DNA of 35,781 nucleotides. It comes from Akkermansia muciniphila (lineage in GTDB: Bacteria; Verrucomicrobiota; Verrucomicrobiia; Limisphaerales; BJHT01). Position numbers and translations under genes: made by a program. How positions within the stretch are numbered: the first letter of the stretch is position 1; the number at the start of each line of letters is the position of its first letter. The notes beneath the pieces were generated by a model. That model had not been told where the DNA came from, ran no database searches, and was given only the letters and a program-made list of their open reading frames with translations. Positions 1-9,115 of the stretch are shown piece by piece. The stretch covers positions 1 through 35,781 of the forward strand of contig CAMAUZ010000079.1 of NCBI GenBank assembly GCA_945861535.1, given 5' to 3'.

Positions 1-300
1 TTGCTCCCGTCCGATGACGACGCGACGGAACGCCACTGGCGGCTGCTCTCGCGCGCCGTCCAGCTCACCCCCGCGTCCGTCGAAGTGTAAATCTGACCGG
101 CATCCGCCACCGCCACGAGTTTGCTCCCGTCCGATGACGACGCGACGGAACGCCACTGGCGGATGCTCTCGCGCGCCGTCCAGCTCACCCCCGCGTCCGT
201 CGAGGTGTAAATCTCACCGTCAAACACCACCGCCACGAGCTTGCTCCCGTCCGATGACGACGCGACGGAACGCCACTGGCGGTTGCTCTCGCGCGCCGTC
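1..300. repeat. 120-bp tandem coding repeat (Asp-box units)
   Basis: A 120-bp unit begins at 1, 121 and 241 and is almost identical between copies; the first 42 bases differ by only one or two. Read on the minus strand, each unit encodes 40 residues containing STDAGVSW and QWRSVASSSDGS, an Asp-box/YCF48-like beta-propeller strand repeat. The array continues past the window edge. Confidence 0.9.
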
Positions 301-3300
301 CACGTCGCACCCGCCGGTCCGAAAGCTGCTGGCAGTGCAAAACTCGGCGCGTCATTCACCGCGGTGATCGTGATGGTGAAGGTGTTGGTGCTCTTGTCCA
401 CGCCACCGTTCAGTTCATCGCCGCTGTCCTGCGCGATGACGGTGACCGTCGCCACGCCGTTGGAATTGGCGGCAGGGGTGAAGGTGAGCACGCCGGAGGT
501 GTTAATCGCGGGCTGCACGCTGAAGAGGGAGTTGCTGTTGTTGGACAGCGTGTAGCCCACGAGCGTCTGGCCGCTCTCGTCGGCCGGGCCGGGCGAGAAC
601 ACGGCGAAGCTGTTGCTCGTAGTCGCGCCGCTGTCCTCCAACACCACCACGTTATTGGTCACGAACGTGATCACCGGCGCGTCGCTCACCGCCGTCACCG
701 TGATCGTGAAGGTGTTGGTCGCGGTGTCCGCGCCGCCGTTGGCCGTGCCGCCGTTGTCTTGGAAGCTGAAGGTCACCAACGCGGTGCCGTTCGAGTTGGC
801 CGCCGGGGTGAAGGTGAGCACGCCATTGGTGTCCAGCACCGGCTGCACACTGAACAAGGTCGAGTTGGTCACGCTCAGGATGGTCACATTCGTGATGCTC
901 TGCGGGGCCGCCACCTCGTTCGCCGGACCGACCGTGAACACCGCGAAGGTCAGGTTGGTGTACGGGGTGCTGTCCTCCAGCACGACCACATTGTTCGTCG
1001 CCAACGCGACGGTGGGCGCATCGTTCACCGCGGTGATCGTGATGGTGAAGGTCTGCTGCGAACTCGTATCCACGCCGCTGATGGCCGTGCCGCCGGTGTC
1101 TTGCACCGCCACGGTCACCGTGGCCACGCCGTTGGCATTGGTCGCGGGGGTGAAGGTGAGCGCGCCGGAGGTGCTGATGGCCGGCTGCACGCTGAAGAGC
1201 GAGTTGCTGTTGTTGGACAGCGTGTAGGCCAACACCGTGTCCGTTTCATTGGTCCCGGCGAAGAAGCTGGAGAAGCTGTTGTTCGTGACGGAGCCGCTGT
1301 CTTCCAGCACCACGATGTTGTTCGTGGCGAGGGTGAAGCTCGGCGCGTCGTTCACATTGGTCACGGTGATGGTGAAATACTGCGCCGCGCTCGTGTCCAC
1401 GCCGCCGAAGTCCGTGCCGCCGTTGTCCACCGCAAACACCGTGACCGTAGCCACGCCGAAGGCATTGGTCGCCGGGGTGAAAGTGAGCGTGCCCGACGAG
1501 CTGATCGCCGGTTGGACGCTGAAGAGGGCGTTGAGGTTGTTCGTGACCGTGAAGCTCACGGTCTGGCCCGATTCATCCGCCGGGCCCGCGAGGATGTTCG
1601 TCGCCAAGTTCGCTCCGCCAGAGTAGGCACCGGAGTCTTCCAACACGGTCACGCCGGGCAAGCCTCCTCCAAGCGTCCCCGGAACAGCCTTGCGGATCGT
1701 GTTGTTGCCGTAGTCCGAGATATACAGCGTGCCCGTCGCATCCACATGGATGCCGCGTGGCGAGTTGAACCGCGCCGCCGCCCCGACCCCATCTGCACTG
1801 CCGGAACTGGTCAGCGTCCCCAGCACCGTCGTCACCACGCCTGCTGGCGTTATCATACGGATGGCATGGTTGCCGTAATCTGCCACAAACAGGTTCCCGG
1901 CACCGTCCACCTTCACATCCTGCACTTGCTCGAAGCGGGCGTTGCTCCCGGTGCCATCCGCCGCTCCGAACTGGCCCGCCGCCCCGGCCACCGTCGTCAC
2001 CACGCCCGTCGGCGTGATCTTCCGCACCGTGGAGTTGTTTTGCTCGCCCACATACAAGTTGCCGTCCGCGTCAATGCCCATGCCCATGGGTGAGTTAAAC
2101 CGCGCCGCCGCACCCGTGCCATCCGTCCCGCCCGACTGCCCGGCCGTGCCCGCCAATGTCGTCACCACGCCGCCCGGGGTAATCTTGCGGATCGTGTTGT
2201 TGTTGCCTTCCGCCACATACACGTTGCCGCCGCTGTCCAGCGCAATGCCCGACGGATAATTGAACCGCGCGTCTCCGCCCGTTGCGTCGTTGTAAGCCGC
2301 CTGCCCGGCCGCACCCGCGAGAATGCTCACCACGCCTCCCGGGGTGATCTTCCGCACGGTGTGGTCATCGCCCACCGTCACATAGAGATTGTCGGCCGAG
2401 TCGATCGCGATCCACGCCACCGTTGGCAAGCCGGTCGCAAACGGGCTCACTGATCCACCGGGAGTTATCTTCACGACCCGGTTATTGAAGGCATCGCACA
2501 CGAACAGGTTGCCCGCGCTGTCCTGCACCAAGCCAACGGGGCGATTGAAGCCAGTCGCAAAGGTGGACACCGTCCATGGTCCCTGCGCGGGTTGGTTCCC
2601 CTGGCCCGCAGTCAGAGTAAAGCTCGGCGCATCATTCACCGCCGTGATGGTGATGAGGAAGCTGTTGGTCGCCAAGTCCAAGCCCCCGTTGGCCGTGCCG
2701 CCGTCGTCCTGGAAGCTGAACGTCACCAGCGACGTGCCGTTCGAGTTGGCCGCCGGGGTGAAGGTGAGCACGCCGTTGGTGTCTACGCTCGGCTGCACGC
2801 TGAAGATGGCCGAGTTGGTCACGCTCAGGATCGTCACGTTCGTGATGTGTTGCGGGAAGGCCACTTCATCCAGCGGCCCGGCCGTGAACGTGGCGAAGGT
2901 GAGGTTGGTGTACGGGCCGCTGTCCTCCAGCCGCACCACGTTGTTCGTCGCCAGCGCCACCGTCGGCGCGTCGTTCACCGCCACGATCGTGATCGTGAAG
3001 GTGTTGGTCGCCTTGTTCTCACCGCCGTTGAGCGTGCCGCCATCGTCCTGTGCGATCACCGTGATCGTCACCACGCCGTTGGAGTTGGCCGCGGGGGTGA
3101 AGGTCAGGGTTCCGTCCAGGGCCACCGCCGGGGCCACGCTGAACAGGCTGGGCTGGCTGCTGCTCGTCACCACATTCGTAACGCTCTGCCCCGCTTCATC
3201 CGCGGGTCCGACCCCGAAGAGAACAAACGCGTTGCTCGTGATCGTCCCGCTGTCCTCCAGCACCACCACATTGTTGGTCGGGAAGACGATGGTCGGCGGA

Positions 3301-6300
3301 TCGTTCACCGCCGTGATGGTGATGGTGAAAGTGTTGGTCGCCTTGTCCACGCCACCGTTAAGCACGCCGCCGCTGTCCTGCGCCACGACCGTCACCGTCG
3401 CCACGCCGTTCGAGTTGGCGGCGGGGGTGAAGGTGAGCACGCCGGAGGTACTGATGGCCGGCTGCGCGCTGAAGAGCGAATTGCTGTTGTTGGACAGCGT
3501 GTAGGCCACCAGCGTGTCCGTTTCATTGGTCCCGGCAAAGAAGCTGGAGAAGGCGTTGCTCGTGACGAGGCCGCTGTCTTCCAGCACCACGACGTTGTTC
3601 GTGGCGAGGGTGAAGCTCGGCGCGTCGTTCACATTGGTCACGGTGATGGTGAAGGTCTGCGCTGCGCTGGTGTCCACGCCGCCGAAGTCCGTGCCGCCGT
3701 TGTCCACTGCAAAGACCGAGACGGTGGCCACGCCGAAGGCGTTGGTCGCCGGGGTGAAGGTGAGCGTGCCGCTGGCGTCGATCGCCGGCTGGACGCTGAA
3801 GAGGGCGTTGAGGTTGTTCGTGACCGTGAAGCTCACGGTCTGGCCCGATTCATCCGCCGGGCCGGGCGAGATGCTCATTGCCACGTTGTTCGCCGAGTAG
3901 GCGCCGCTGTCCTCCAGCACGGTGACGACGTAGGGCGAGGCGGTGACCACCGAGGTCCAGATGTTGCCACCACCAAACACTGTCGCCGCCAGCTTGCTGC
4001 CATCGGCCGAGGAGGCGATGGAAAACCAAGACCGGCTCCCGGCGCTGCTCCGGTCTGTCCACGTCGCACCTCCGTCCGTCGAGGTCCAGATCAAGCCACC
4101 GTTCACAACCGCCGCCAGCGTGCTGCCATCGGCCGAGGAGGCGATGGAATGCCAGGCCCGGCTCCCGGCGCTGCTCCGGTCCGTCCACGTCGCGCCCCCG
4201 TCCGTCGAGGTCCAGATGTCGCCACCATCCACCACCGCCGCCAGCTTGCTGCCATCGGCCGAGGAGGCGATGGAATACCAGTTCCGGCTCCCGGCGCTGC
4301 TCCGGTCCGTCCACGTCGCGCCCCCGTCCGTCGAAGTCCAGATCAAGCCACCATACACCACCGCCGCCAGCTTGCTGCCATCGGCCGAGGAGGCGATGGA
4401 TCGCCAGTCCCGGCTCCCGGCGCTGCTCCGGTCCGTCCACGTCGCGCCCGCCGGCCCGAGCGGTCCAGCCGCCAGGTTGAAGCTCGGCGCGTCATTCACC
4501 GCCGTGATGGTGATGAGGAAGCTGTTGGTCGTGATGTCCACGCCGCCATTGGCCGTGCCGCCATCATCCTGGAAGCTGAAGGTCACGAGCGACGTGCCGT
4601 TCGAGTTGGCCGCCGGGGTGAAGGTGAGCACGCCATTGGTGTCCACGCTCGGCTGCACGCTGAAGATGGCCGAGTTGGTCACGCTCAAGATCGTCACGTT
4701 CGTGAGGCGCTGCGGGAAGGCCACTTCGTCCAGCGGGCCGACCGTGAACGTGGCGAAGGTGAGATTGGTGTACGGGCCGCTGTCCTCCAGCCGCACCACG
4801 TTGTTGGTCGCCAGCGCCACCGTCGGCGCGTCGTTCACCGCGGTGATGGTGATGGTGAAGGTGTTGGTGCTCTTGTCCACGCCGCCGTTGGCGGTCAGGC
4901 CATCATCCTGCGCGACCACGGTGATCGTCGCCACGCCGTTGGAGTTGGCCGCCGGGGTGAAGGTCAGCACGCCGGAAGTGTTGATCGCCGGCTGGGCGCT
5001 GAAGAGCGAGTTGCTGTTGTTGGAGAGCGTATAGGCGAGCAGCGTCTGCGCGCTTTCATTGGGCGGACCGATGACGATGGAAGCGAAGGCGTTGCTGCTG
5101 ATCGCGCCGCTGTCCTCGAGCACCACGATGTTGTTCGTCGTGAGCGTGACCACCGGCGCGTCGTTCACCGCCGTGATGGTGATCAGGAAGCTGTTGGTCG
5201 CAATGTCCTCGCCGCCATTGGCCATGCCGCCATCGTCCTGGAAGCTGAACGTCACGAGCGACGTGCCGTTGGCGTTCGTGGCCGGGGTGAAGATCAGCAC
5301 GCCGTTGGTGTCCACCGTCGGCTGCACGCTGAACAGCGCCGAGTTGGTCACGCTGAGGATCGTGACGTTGGTGATGCTCTGCGGGACGGCGATTTCATCC
5401 AGCGGCCCCACCGTGAACCCCGCAAAGGTCAGGTTCGTGTAGTTCCCGCTTTCCTCCAGCACCACCACGTTGTTCGTCGCCAGCGCCACGGTCGGCGCGT
5501 CGTTCACCGGGGTGATGGTGATGGTGAAGGTGTTGGTGCTCTTATCCACGCCGTTGTCGGTCGTGCCGCCGCTGTCCTGCGCGACGACCGTGATCGTCGC
5601 CACACCGTTCGAGTTGGCCGCCGGGGTGAAGGTGAGGACGCCAAAGTTGTTGATCGCCGGCTGGGCGCTGAAGAGCGAGTTGCTGTTGTTGGAGAGCGTA
5701 TAGGCGAGCAGCGTCTGCGAGCTTTCATTGGGCGGACCGAGGACGATGCTGGCGAAGGCGTTGCTGCTGATCGCGCCGCTGTCCTCGAGCACCACGATGT
5801 TGTTCGTCGTGAGCGTGACCACCGGCGCGTCGTTCACCGCCGTAATGGTGATGGTGAAAATGTTGGTGGACTTGTCCACGCCGCCGTTGGCGGTCAGGCC
5901 ATCGTCCTGCGCGACGACGGTGACGGTCGCCACGCCGTTGGAGTTGGCGGCGGGGGTGAAGGTGAGGTTGCCGCCGCTGAGCGCGGGTACGGCACTGAAG
6001 AGTCCGGGGAGATCGGTGGTGACGGTGACACCAGCGATGGTCTGCCCCGATTCGTTCGCCGGGCCGGTCGTGATGACCGCAAAGCTGTTGCTCGTGATCG
6101 CGCCGCTGTCTTCGAGCACCACCACGTTGTTGGTGACGAGGGTGATGGTGGGCGGATCGTTCACCGCCGTGACGCTGATGGTGAAGGTGTTGGTGGTCTT
6201 GTCCACACCGTTGTCGGTCGTACCGCCACTGTCCTGCGCGACGACCGTGACGATCGCCACGCCGTTGGAGTTGGCGAAGGGGGTGAAGGTGAGCACGCCG

Positions 6301-7769
6301 GAGTTGTTGATCGCCGGCTGCGCGCTGAAGAGGGGGTTGTTGTCGTTCGATAGGGTGTAAGCGAGCAGCGTCTGCCCGCTTTCATTGGGTGGACCGAAGA
6401 CGATGCTGGCGAAGGCGTTGCTGCTGATCGGGCCGCTGTCTTCGAGGACCACGACGTAGTTCGTCGTGAGTGTCACCACCGGCTGATCGTTCACCGCCGT
6501 GACGGTGAGGGTGAAGGTGTTCGTGGTCTTGTCCACGCCGCCATTGGCGGTGCCGCCGTTGTCTTGGACGATGACGGTCACGGTGGCCACGCCGTTGGAG
6601 TTGGCGGCCGGGGTGAAGGTGAGGTTGCCGTTCAACGCCACCGTGGGCTGAACGAGGAACAATCCGTTATTGTTGTTGCTGGTCACCGCGTTGGTCACGC
6701 TCTGGGCCGACTCGTCCGCGGGGCCGGCGGTGATGGTAGCCAGGGTCGCGCTGTAGGCGCCGTTATCTTCCAAGACGACCACGTCGTTGGTGTTGAACGT
6801 GAGGCGCGGGGCGCTGTTCACGGGGAGGACGGTGATGGTGAAGGTCTTGGTGACACTGTCGGCGGGAGGAACGCCATCGTCCTGCGCGACGACCGTCACG
6901 GTGGCCACGCCGTTGGAATCGGTCGCGGGGGTGAAGGTGAGCGTGCCATTGACCCCGATGGCGGGCTGGCTGCTGAACAGGCCGGTGTTGTTGTTGTTGA
7001 CCTGGAAGGAGACCACCTGGCCGTCCTCGGCGGGAGTGGGGCCGGCGAGGATGTTGGTGGCGAAGTTGACCGTGGAGCGGGCACCGGAGTTCTCATAGAT
7101 GATAAAGTCCGGGGTGGTGGCGGCGAGGCGGACGTTGTCGAGCTGGAAGGCCCCGCCACCCAAATCATCGGCCGGAATGTCGGTAACAAAGCCGACGCGG
7201 ATGGATTGCCCGGCGAAAGCGGTCAGGTCCACGGTGACCGCCGTGTTGGTAGTTGGGAGGTAGTTGGTGCCCGGGTCAAGACTGAGAATGGTCTGGGAAA
7301 ACTGTTCGGCCCCGCCGCCCAACGGCTGCACGGTCACCCGGAAGGTGCGGGGTCCGGCGGCCAGCTCGTCCGTGATAGCGTTGGCTTTGTAGGAAAAATA
7401 CAACGTCACCACACCTCCGGGCGGTATGGTGACATCCTGCGCGATGGAGATGGTGCCGGCATGGTCGCCGCTGAAGTAGTGGGTGGCGGCATTGGTGCCG
7501 TCGGTGGCGGAGACGCGGAAGAAGCCGAGGTTGAAATTGGTGAGCCGCACCGCCGGTTCCGGCGTGTTATTGGCCGTGTCGCTGGTGACCCACCCGGTGA
7601 AATTGCCGGTCTCAAAGCTCCCGTTGCTGATGAGGTTGCTCTGGAGATTGGCGGGTCGCAAGTTGAACGTCGGCGCGACGTTCTGGGCGTGAAGTCGCGG
7701 GCTGCTGACAGAACCCACGACGACGGCGAGTGCCACGAAGCAACCAGATAGAGCGCGCATTGTTCTCAT
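1..7769 (-). CDS. giant secreted multi-repeat protein (cadherin-like/tandem-95, Asp-box and NHL modules), 3' end outside window
   Basis: One minus-strand frame stays open from the ATG at 7769 to the window edge, giving at least 2,589 codons. Residues 1-30 form a signal peptide (MRTMRALSGC, a hydrophobic Val/Ala core, then LHAQ). An N-terminal lectin-like segment follows (about 7680-7100) containing NGSFETGNFTGW and ending in a beta-rich QLDNVRLA stretch. Then come about 16 cadherin-like repeats of 110 residues, each with NNVVVLEDSG, LTFTPAANSNG and ITAVNDAP. They are arranged as 8 repeats, a block of four 42-residue Asp-box repeats (STDGGATW), 4 repeats, six NHL repeats (NNTIRKITPGG type, enough for one six-bladed propeller), 4 repeats, and a second Asp-box block (STDAGVSW) cut by the window edge. 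Such proteins are usually exported adhesins or cell-surface proteins; that role is inferred. The anchoring signal is not visible. The long plus-strand reading frames here are antisense shadows. GAGGAAATGTT lies just upstream of the start. Confidence 0.93.
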   Translation of the reverse strand, partial: MRTMRALSGCFVALAVVVGSVSSPRLHAQNVAPTFNLRPANLQSNLISNGSFETGNFTGWVTSDTANNTPEPAVRLTNFNLGFFRVSATDGTNAATHYFSGDHAGTISIAQDVTIPPGGVVTLYFSYKANAITDELAAGPRTFRVTVQPLGGGAEQFSQTILSLDPGTNYLPTTNTAVTVDLTAFAGQSIRVGFVTDIPADDLGGGAFQLDNVRLAATTPDFIIYENSGARSTVNFATNILAGPTPAEDGQVVSFQVNNNNTGLFSSQPAIGVNGTLTFTPATDSNGVATVTVVAQDDGVPPADSVTKTFTITVLPVNSAPRLTFNTNDVVVLEDNGAYSATLATITAGPADESAQSVTNAVTSNNNNGLFLVQPTVALNGNLTFTPAANSNGVATVTVIVQDNGGTANGGVDKTTNTFTLTVTAVNDQPVVTLTTNYVVVLEDSGPISSNAFASIVFGPPNESGQTLLAYTLSNDNNPLFSAQPAINNSGVLTFTPFANSNGVAIVTVVAQDSGGTTDNGVDKTTNTFTISVTAVNDPPTITLVTNNVVVLEDSGAITSNSFAVITTGPANESGQTIAGVTVTTDLPGLFSAVPALSGGNLTFTPAANSNGVATVTVVAQDDGLTANGGVDKSTNIFTITITAVNDAPVVTLTTNNIVVLEDSGAISSNAFASIVLGPPNESSQTLLAYTLSNNSNSLFSAQPAINNFGVLTFTPAANSNGVATITVVAQDSGGTTDNGVDKSTNTFTITITPVNDAPTVALATNNVVVLEESGNYTNLTFAGFTVGPLDEIAVPQSITNVTILSVTNSALFSVQPTVDTNGVLIFTPATNANGTSLVTFSFQDDGGMANGGEDIATNSFLITITAVNDAPVVTLTTNNIVVLEDSGAISSNAFASIVIGPPNESAQTLLAYTLSNNSNSLFSAQPAINTSGVLTFTPAANSNGVATITVVAQDDGLTANGGVDKSTNTFTITITAVNDAPTVALATNNVVRLEDSGPYTNLTFATFTVGPLDEVAFPQRLTNVTILSVTNSAIFSVQPSVDTNGVLTFTPAANSNGTSLVTFSFQDDGGTANGGVDITTNSFLITITAVNDAPSFNLAAGPLGPAGATWTDRSSAGSRDWRSIASSADGSKLAAVVYGGLIWTSTDGGATWTDRSSAGSRNWYSIASSADGSKLAAVVDGGDIWTSTDGGATWTDRSSAGSRAWHSIASSADGSTLAAVVNGGLIWTSTDGGATWTDRSSAGSRSWFSIASSADGSKLAATVFGGGNIWTSVVTASPYVVTVLEDSGAYSANNVAMSISPGPADESGQTVSFTVTNNLNALFSVQPAIDASGTLTFTPATNAFGVATVSVFAVDNGGTDFGGVDTSAAQTFTITVTNVNDAPSFTLATNNVVVLEDSGLVTSNAFSSFFAGTNETDTLVAYTLSNNSNSLFSAQPAISTSGVLTFTPAANSNGVATVTVVAQDSGGVLNGGVDKATNTFTITITAVNDPPTIVFPTNNVVVLEDSGTITSNAFVLFGVGPADEAGQSVTNVVTSSSQPSLFSVAPAVALDGTLTFTPAANSNGVVTITVIAQDDGGTLNGGENKATNTFTITIVAVNDAPTVALATNNVVRLEDSGPYTNLTFATFTAGPLDEVAFPQHITNVTILSVTNSAIFSVQPSVDTNGVLTFTPAANSNGTSLVTFSFQDDGGTANGGLDLATNSFLITITAVNDAPSFTLTAGQGNQPAQGPWTVSTFATGFNRPVGLVQDSAGNLFVCDAFNNRVVKITPGGSVSPFATGLPTVAWIAIDSADNLYVTVGDDHTVRKITPGGVVSILAGAAGQAAYNDATGGDARFNYPSGIALDSGGNVYVAEGNNNTIRKITPGGVVTTLAGTAGQSGGTDGTGAAARFNSPMGMGIDADGNLYVGEQNNSTVRKITPTGVVTTVAGAAGQFGAADGTGSNARFEQVQDVKVDGAGNLFVADYGNHAIRMITPAGVVTTVLGTLTSSGSADGVGAAARFNSPRGIHVDATGTLYISDYGNNTIRKAVPGTLGGGLPGVTVLEDSGAYSGGANLATNILAGPADESGQTVSFTVTNNLNALFSVQPAISSSGTLTFTPATNAFGVATVTVFAVDNGGTDFGGVDTSAAQYFTITVTNVNDAPSFTLATNNIVVLEDSGSVTNNSFSSFFAGTNETDTVLAYTLSNNSNSLFSVQPAISTSGALTFTPATNANGVATVTVAVQDTGGTAISGVDTSSQQTFTITITAVNDAPTVALATNNVVVLEDSTPYTNLTFAVFTVGPANEVAAPQSITNVTILSVTNSTLFSVQPVLDTNGVLTFTPAANSNGTALVTFSFQDNGGTANGGADTATNTFTITVTAVSDAPVITFVTNNVVVLEDSGATTSNSFAVFSPGPADESGQTLVGYTLSNNSNSLFSVQPAINTSGVLTFTPAANSNGVATVTVIAQDSGDELNGGVDKSTNTFTITITAVNDAPSFALPAAFGPAGATWTARESNRQWRSVASSSDGSKLVAVVFDGEIYTSTDAGVSWTARESIRQWRSVASSSDGSKLVAVADAGQIYTSTDAGVSWTARESSRQWRSVASSSDGS
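350..7100. repeat. about 16 cadherin-like coding repeats of roughly 330 bp
   Basis: NDAP-type repeat junctions (plus-strand GCGTCGTTCACC or close variants) occur near 350, 680, 1018, 1349, 2629, 2969, 3299, 3627, 4489, 4829, 5158, 5498, 5829, 6158, 6487 and 6813. Two alternating subtypes can be seen. One has a short YTLSNNNSNSLFSAQP strand and the other a longer TNVTILSVTNSAIFSVQP strand. Several copies are nearly identical in DNA, for example the subtype at about 2640-2970 against 4500-4830. Confidence 0.88.
3930..4445. repeat. 126-bp tandem coding repeat, four copies (Asp-box units)
   Basis: The motif GCCGCCAG followed by the conserved SSADGS codons recurs at 3985, 4111, 4237 and 4363, an exact spacing of 126 bp (42 residues). 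Each unit encodes WTSTDGGATWTDRSSAGSR followed by a W-SIASSADGS segment. The units resemble the array at 1-300 in design but differ in length and sequence, so the two blocks expanded independently. Confidence 0.9.
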
Positions 7770-8134
7770 AACATTTCCTCTCTTCAATTTTAGGAGCCCC
7801 GACAAATTCAAATCTGAAACCAAAACTCAACCGCCAGTATCGAGTCCGTTGGCAGGCATGTTCTGCCCCGACCGGATACCACGCCACACACGCCGCAACT
7901 GCCAATCACCGGAAAGGGTCTGCGAGAGACCCGCTTTCCCGATCCAAGCACGCGATTTCCAACTCCCGCGCCGCAACCCCGTCACCCACCGTCACCGCCG
8001 ATTCCGTAATCATCGCCTCGCCCGGCCACGTCCTGCCCGCCAGCCCGAGGGCTGACACCATTTTCGATCCGCTCGCAGGCGCAGGGGCCTGCCCAATCCC
8101 GATCCACGTCGGGATAGTCCCGACCTAGGCGAGT
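7770..8134. other. intergenic region upstream of the giant gene
   Basis: No convincing gene is present. It should contain the promoter of the giant gene, but no clear -35/-10 pair was found on the minus strand. A perfect 7-bp inverted repeat with a 3-nt loop (GTCGGGATAGTCCCGAC, 8108-8124) lies just downstream of the response-regulator stop. It lacks a following U-tract, so it is at best a weak transcript-end hairpin. Confidence 0.5.
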
Positions 8135-8884
8135 CTAGTCGTGACTCCCCTTTAGTTTCGCCAGCGCCTCGCGTTTCGAGGACACCTCCAGTTTTCGATA
8201 GATGTTTTGGAGATGATTTCGATACGTGTTCGGAGAAATGCCCAGCCTGTCGGCGATGGTCTTGTCGCAGTCACCGTTGCTGGATTCGGCGACCACCTGC
8301 CGTTCACGGGCAGTCAGTTGATTCACGGCATCCCCGACCAGCCCCTTCCGATTGAAGTAGCTGACCACGAAGTCGGAGATGGCAGGTGCAAAGATCGTCC
8401 GGCCGGCCGCAACATTTCTGATCGCCGCCGGCAGGTCCGCCAGCGACAACGGTTTGACCAGATAGCCCCGCGCGCCGGCCTCCAACGCCTGCACCACATG
8501 GTTGGGGTCATCACAGCCCGACACGACGATCATCTGCACCCCGGGGAAGCGGCGGGTAATCCAGCCCACCACCGCGATGCCGTCCACCTTGGGGAGGATG
8601 AGATCCACCAACAGCACATCCGGCACCTGGCCGGGCAGCAAACGGAACACGTCTTCGGCCGAGGGATATGACGCAAGGAAGGAAAGGTCGGGCAGCCGTT
8701 TGAGTTTTCTTCGGACCAAATCAACCAAGCTCAGATCGTCGTCCACAATCGAGACGGTGATCGGCGCCGCCAAGCGCACCGCCGCCGCGACCGCCGCCCC
8801 CTCCGGCGAGGGAACGACAAAACCATGTTGATTGGAGGTGACGCTCATGGTGCTGGTTAAAATATCCTGACGACTTTCGGACAC
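8135..8884 (-). CDS. NarL/FixJ-type response regulator (REC + LuxR HTH)
   Basis: The protein is a two-domain transcription regulator of up to 249 residues. The receiver domain starts near residue 41 (ITVSIVDDD, acidic pocket D48-D50). The likely phosphoacceptor is D94 in VLLVDLILPK, and the conserved lysine is K144 in YLVKP. Residues 190-246 form a LuxR-type helix-turn-helix (LTARERQVV, then SPNTYRNHLQNIYRKLEV). The longest start is GTG at 8884. ATG at 8848 trims a 12-residue leader and still keeps the whole receiver domain; neither start has a strong ribosome site. No histidine kinase is visible nearby, so it is an orphan within the window. It lies 365 bp upstream of the giant secreted gene on the same strand, which makes that gene a possible but unproven target. 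Confidence 0.9.
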   Translation of the reverse strand: MSESRQDILTSTMSVTSNQHGFVVPSPEGAAVAAAVRLAAPITVSIVDDDLSLVDLVRRKLKRLPDLSFLASYPSAEDVFRLLPGQVPDVLLVDLILPKVDGIAVVGWITRRFPGVQMIVVSGCDDPNHVVQALEAGARGYLVKPLSLADLPAAIRNVAAGRTIFAPAISDFVVSYFNRKGLVGDAVNQLTARERQVVAESSNGDCDKTIADRLGISPNTYRNHLQNIYRKLEVSSKREALAKLKGSHD

Positions 8885-9115
8885 TGCTTTCGATCGATTG
8901 GCGAAGTTGTACCGGGTTGGGAAAATCAGCGATATGGTATAAAGCTACCAGATGCGTTAAGGAAAATCCCTATAGGGGGTAAGGACGAGGACCGTCGCCC
9001 AAATCACCGCGCAAGGATCGGCCAATGGGATTTCGCCCCTGGTCCGTTCGCGATTCAAATCGCGCAAGCAGGCCGCCCAGCGATCTGCCGGCAGGAAAGT
9101 CAATCATGAAATACC
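8885..9115. other. intergenic region between the response regulator and the IS remnant
   Basis: No gene was recognised. It holds a 10-bp palindrome CCCTATAGGG (8968-8977) and, at the right edge, an ATCATG/CATGAT inverted repeat with a 6-nt loop (9103-9120). The promoter of the response regulator should lie here on the minus strand, but no confident -35/-10 pair could be assigned. Confidence 0.4.

Noticed and set aside
1-300. Regular 120-bp repeats considered as a CRISPR array
   Set aside because: Units are continuous coding repeats without variable spacers, and no cas genes are present.
2592-6353. Long plus-strand open frame of 1,253 codons rich in His, Arg and Val
   Set aside because: It is the antisense of the repeated giant gene; periodic composition keeps stops out. 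The minus-strand frame has a signal peptide and recognised repeats.
8968-8977. CCCTATAGGG palindrome upstream of the response regulator as an operator
   Set aside because: Only 10 bp and single-copy in the region; too weak to call as a site.
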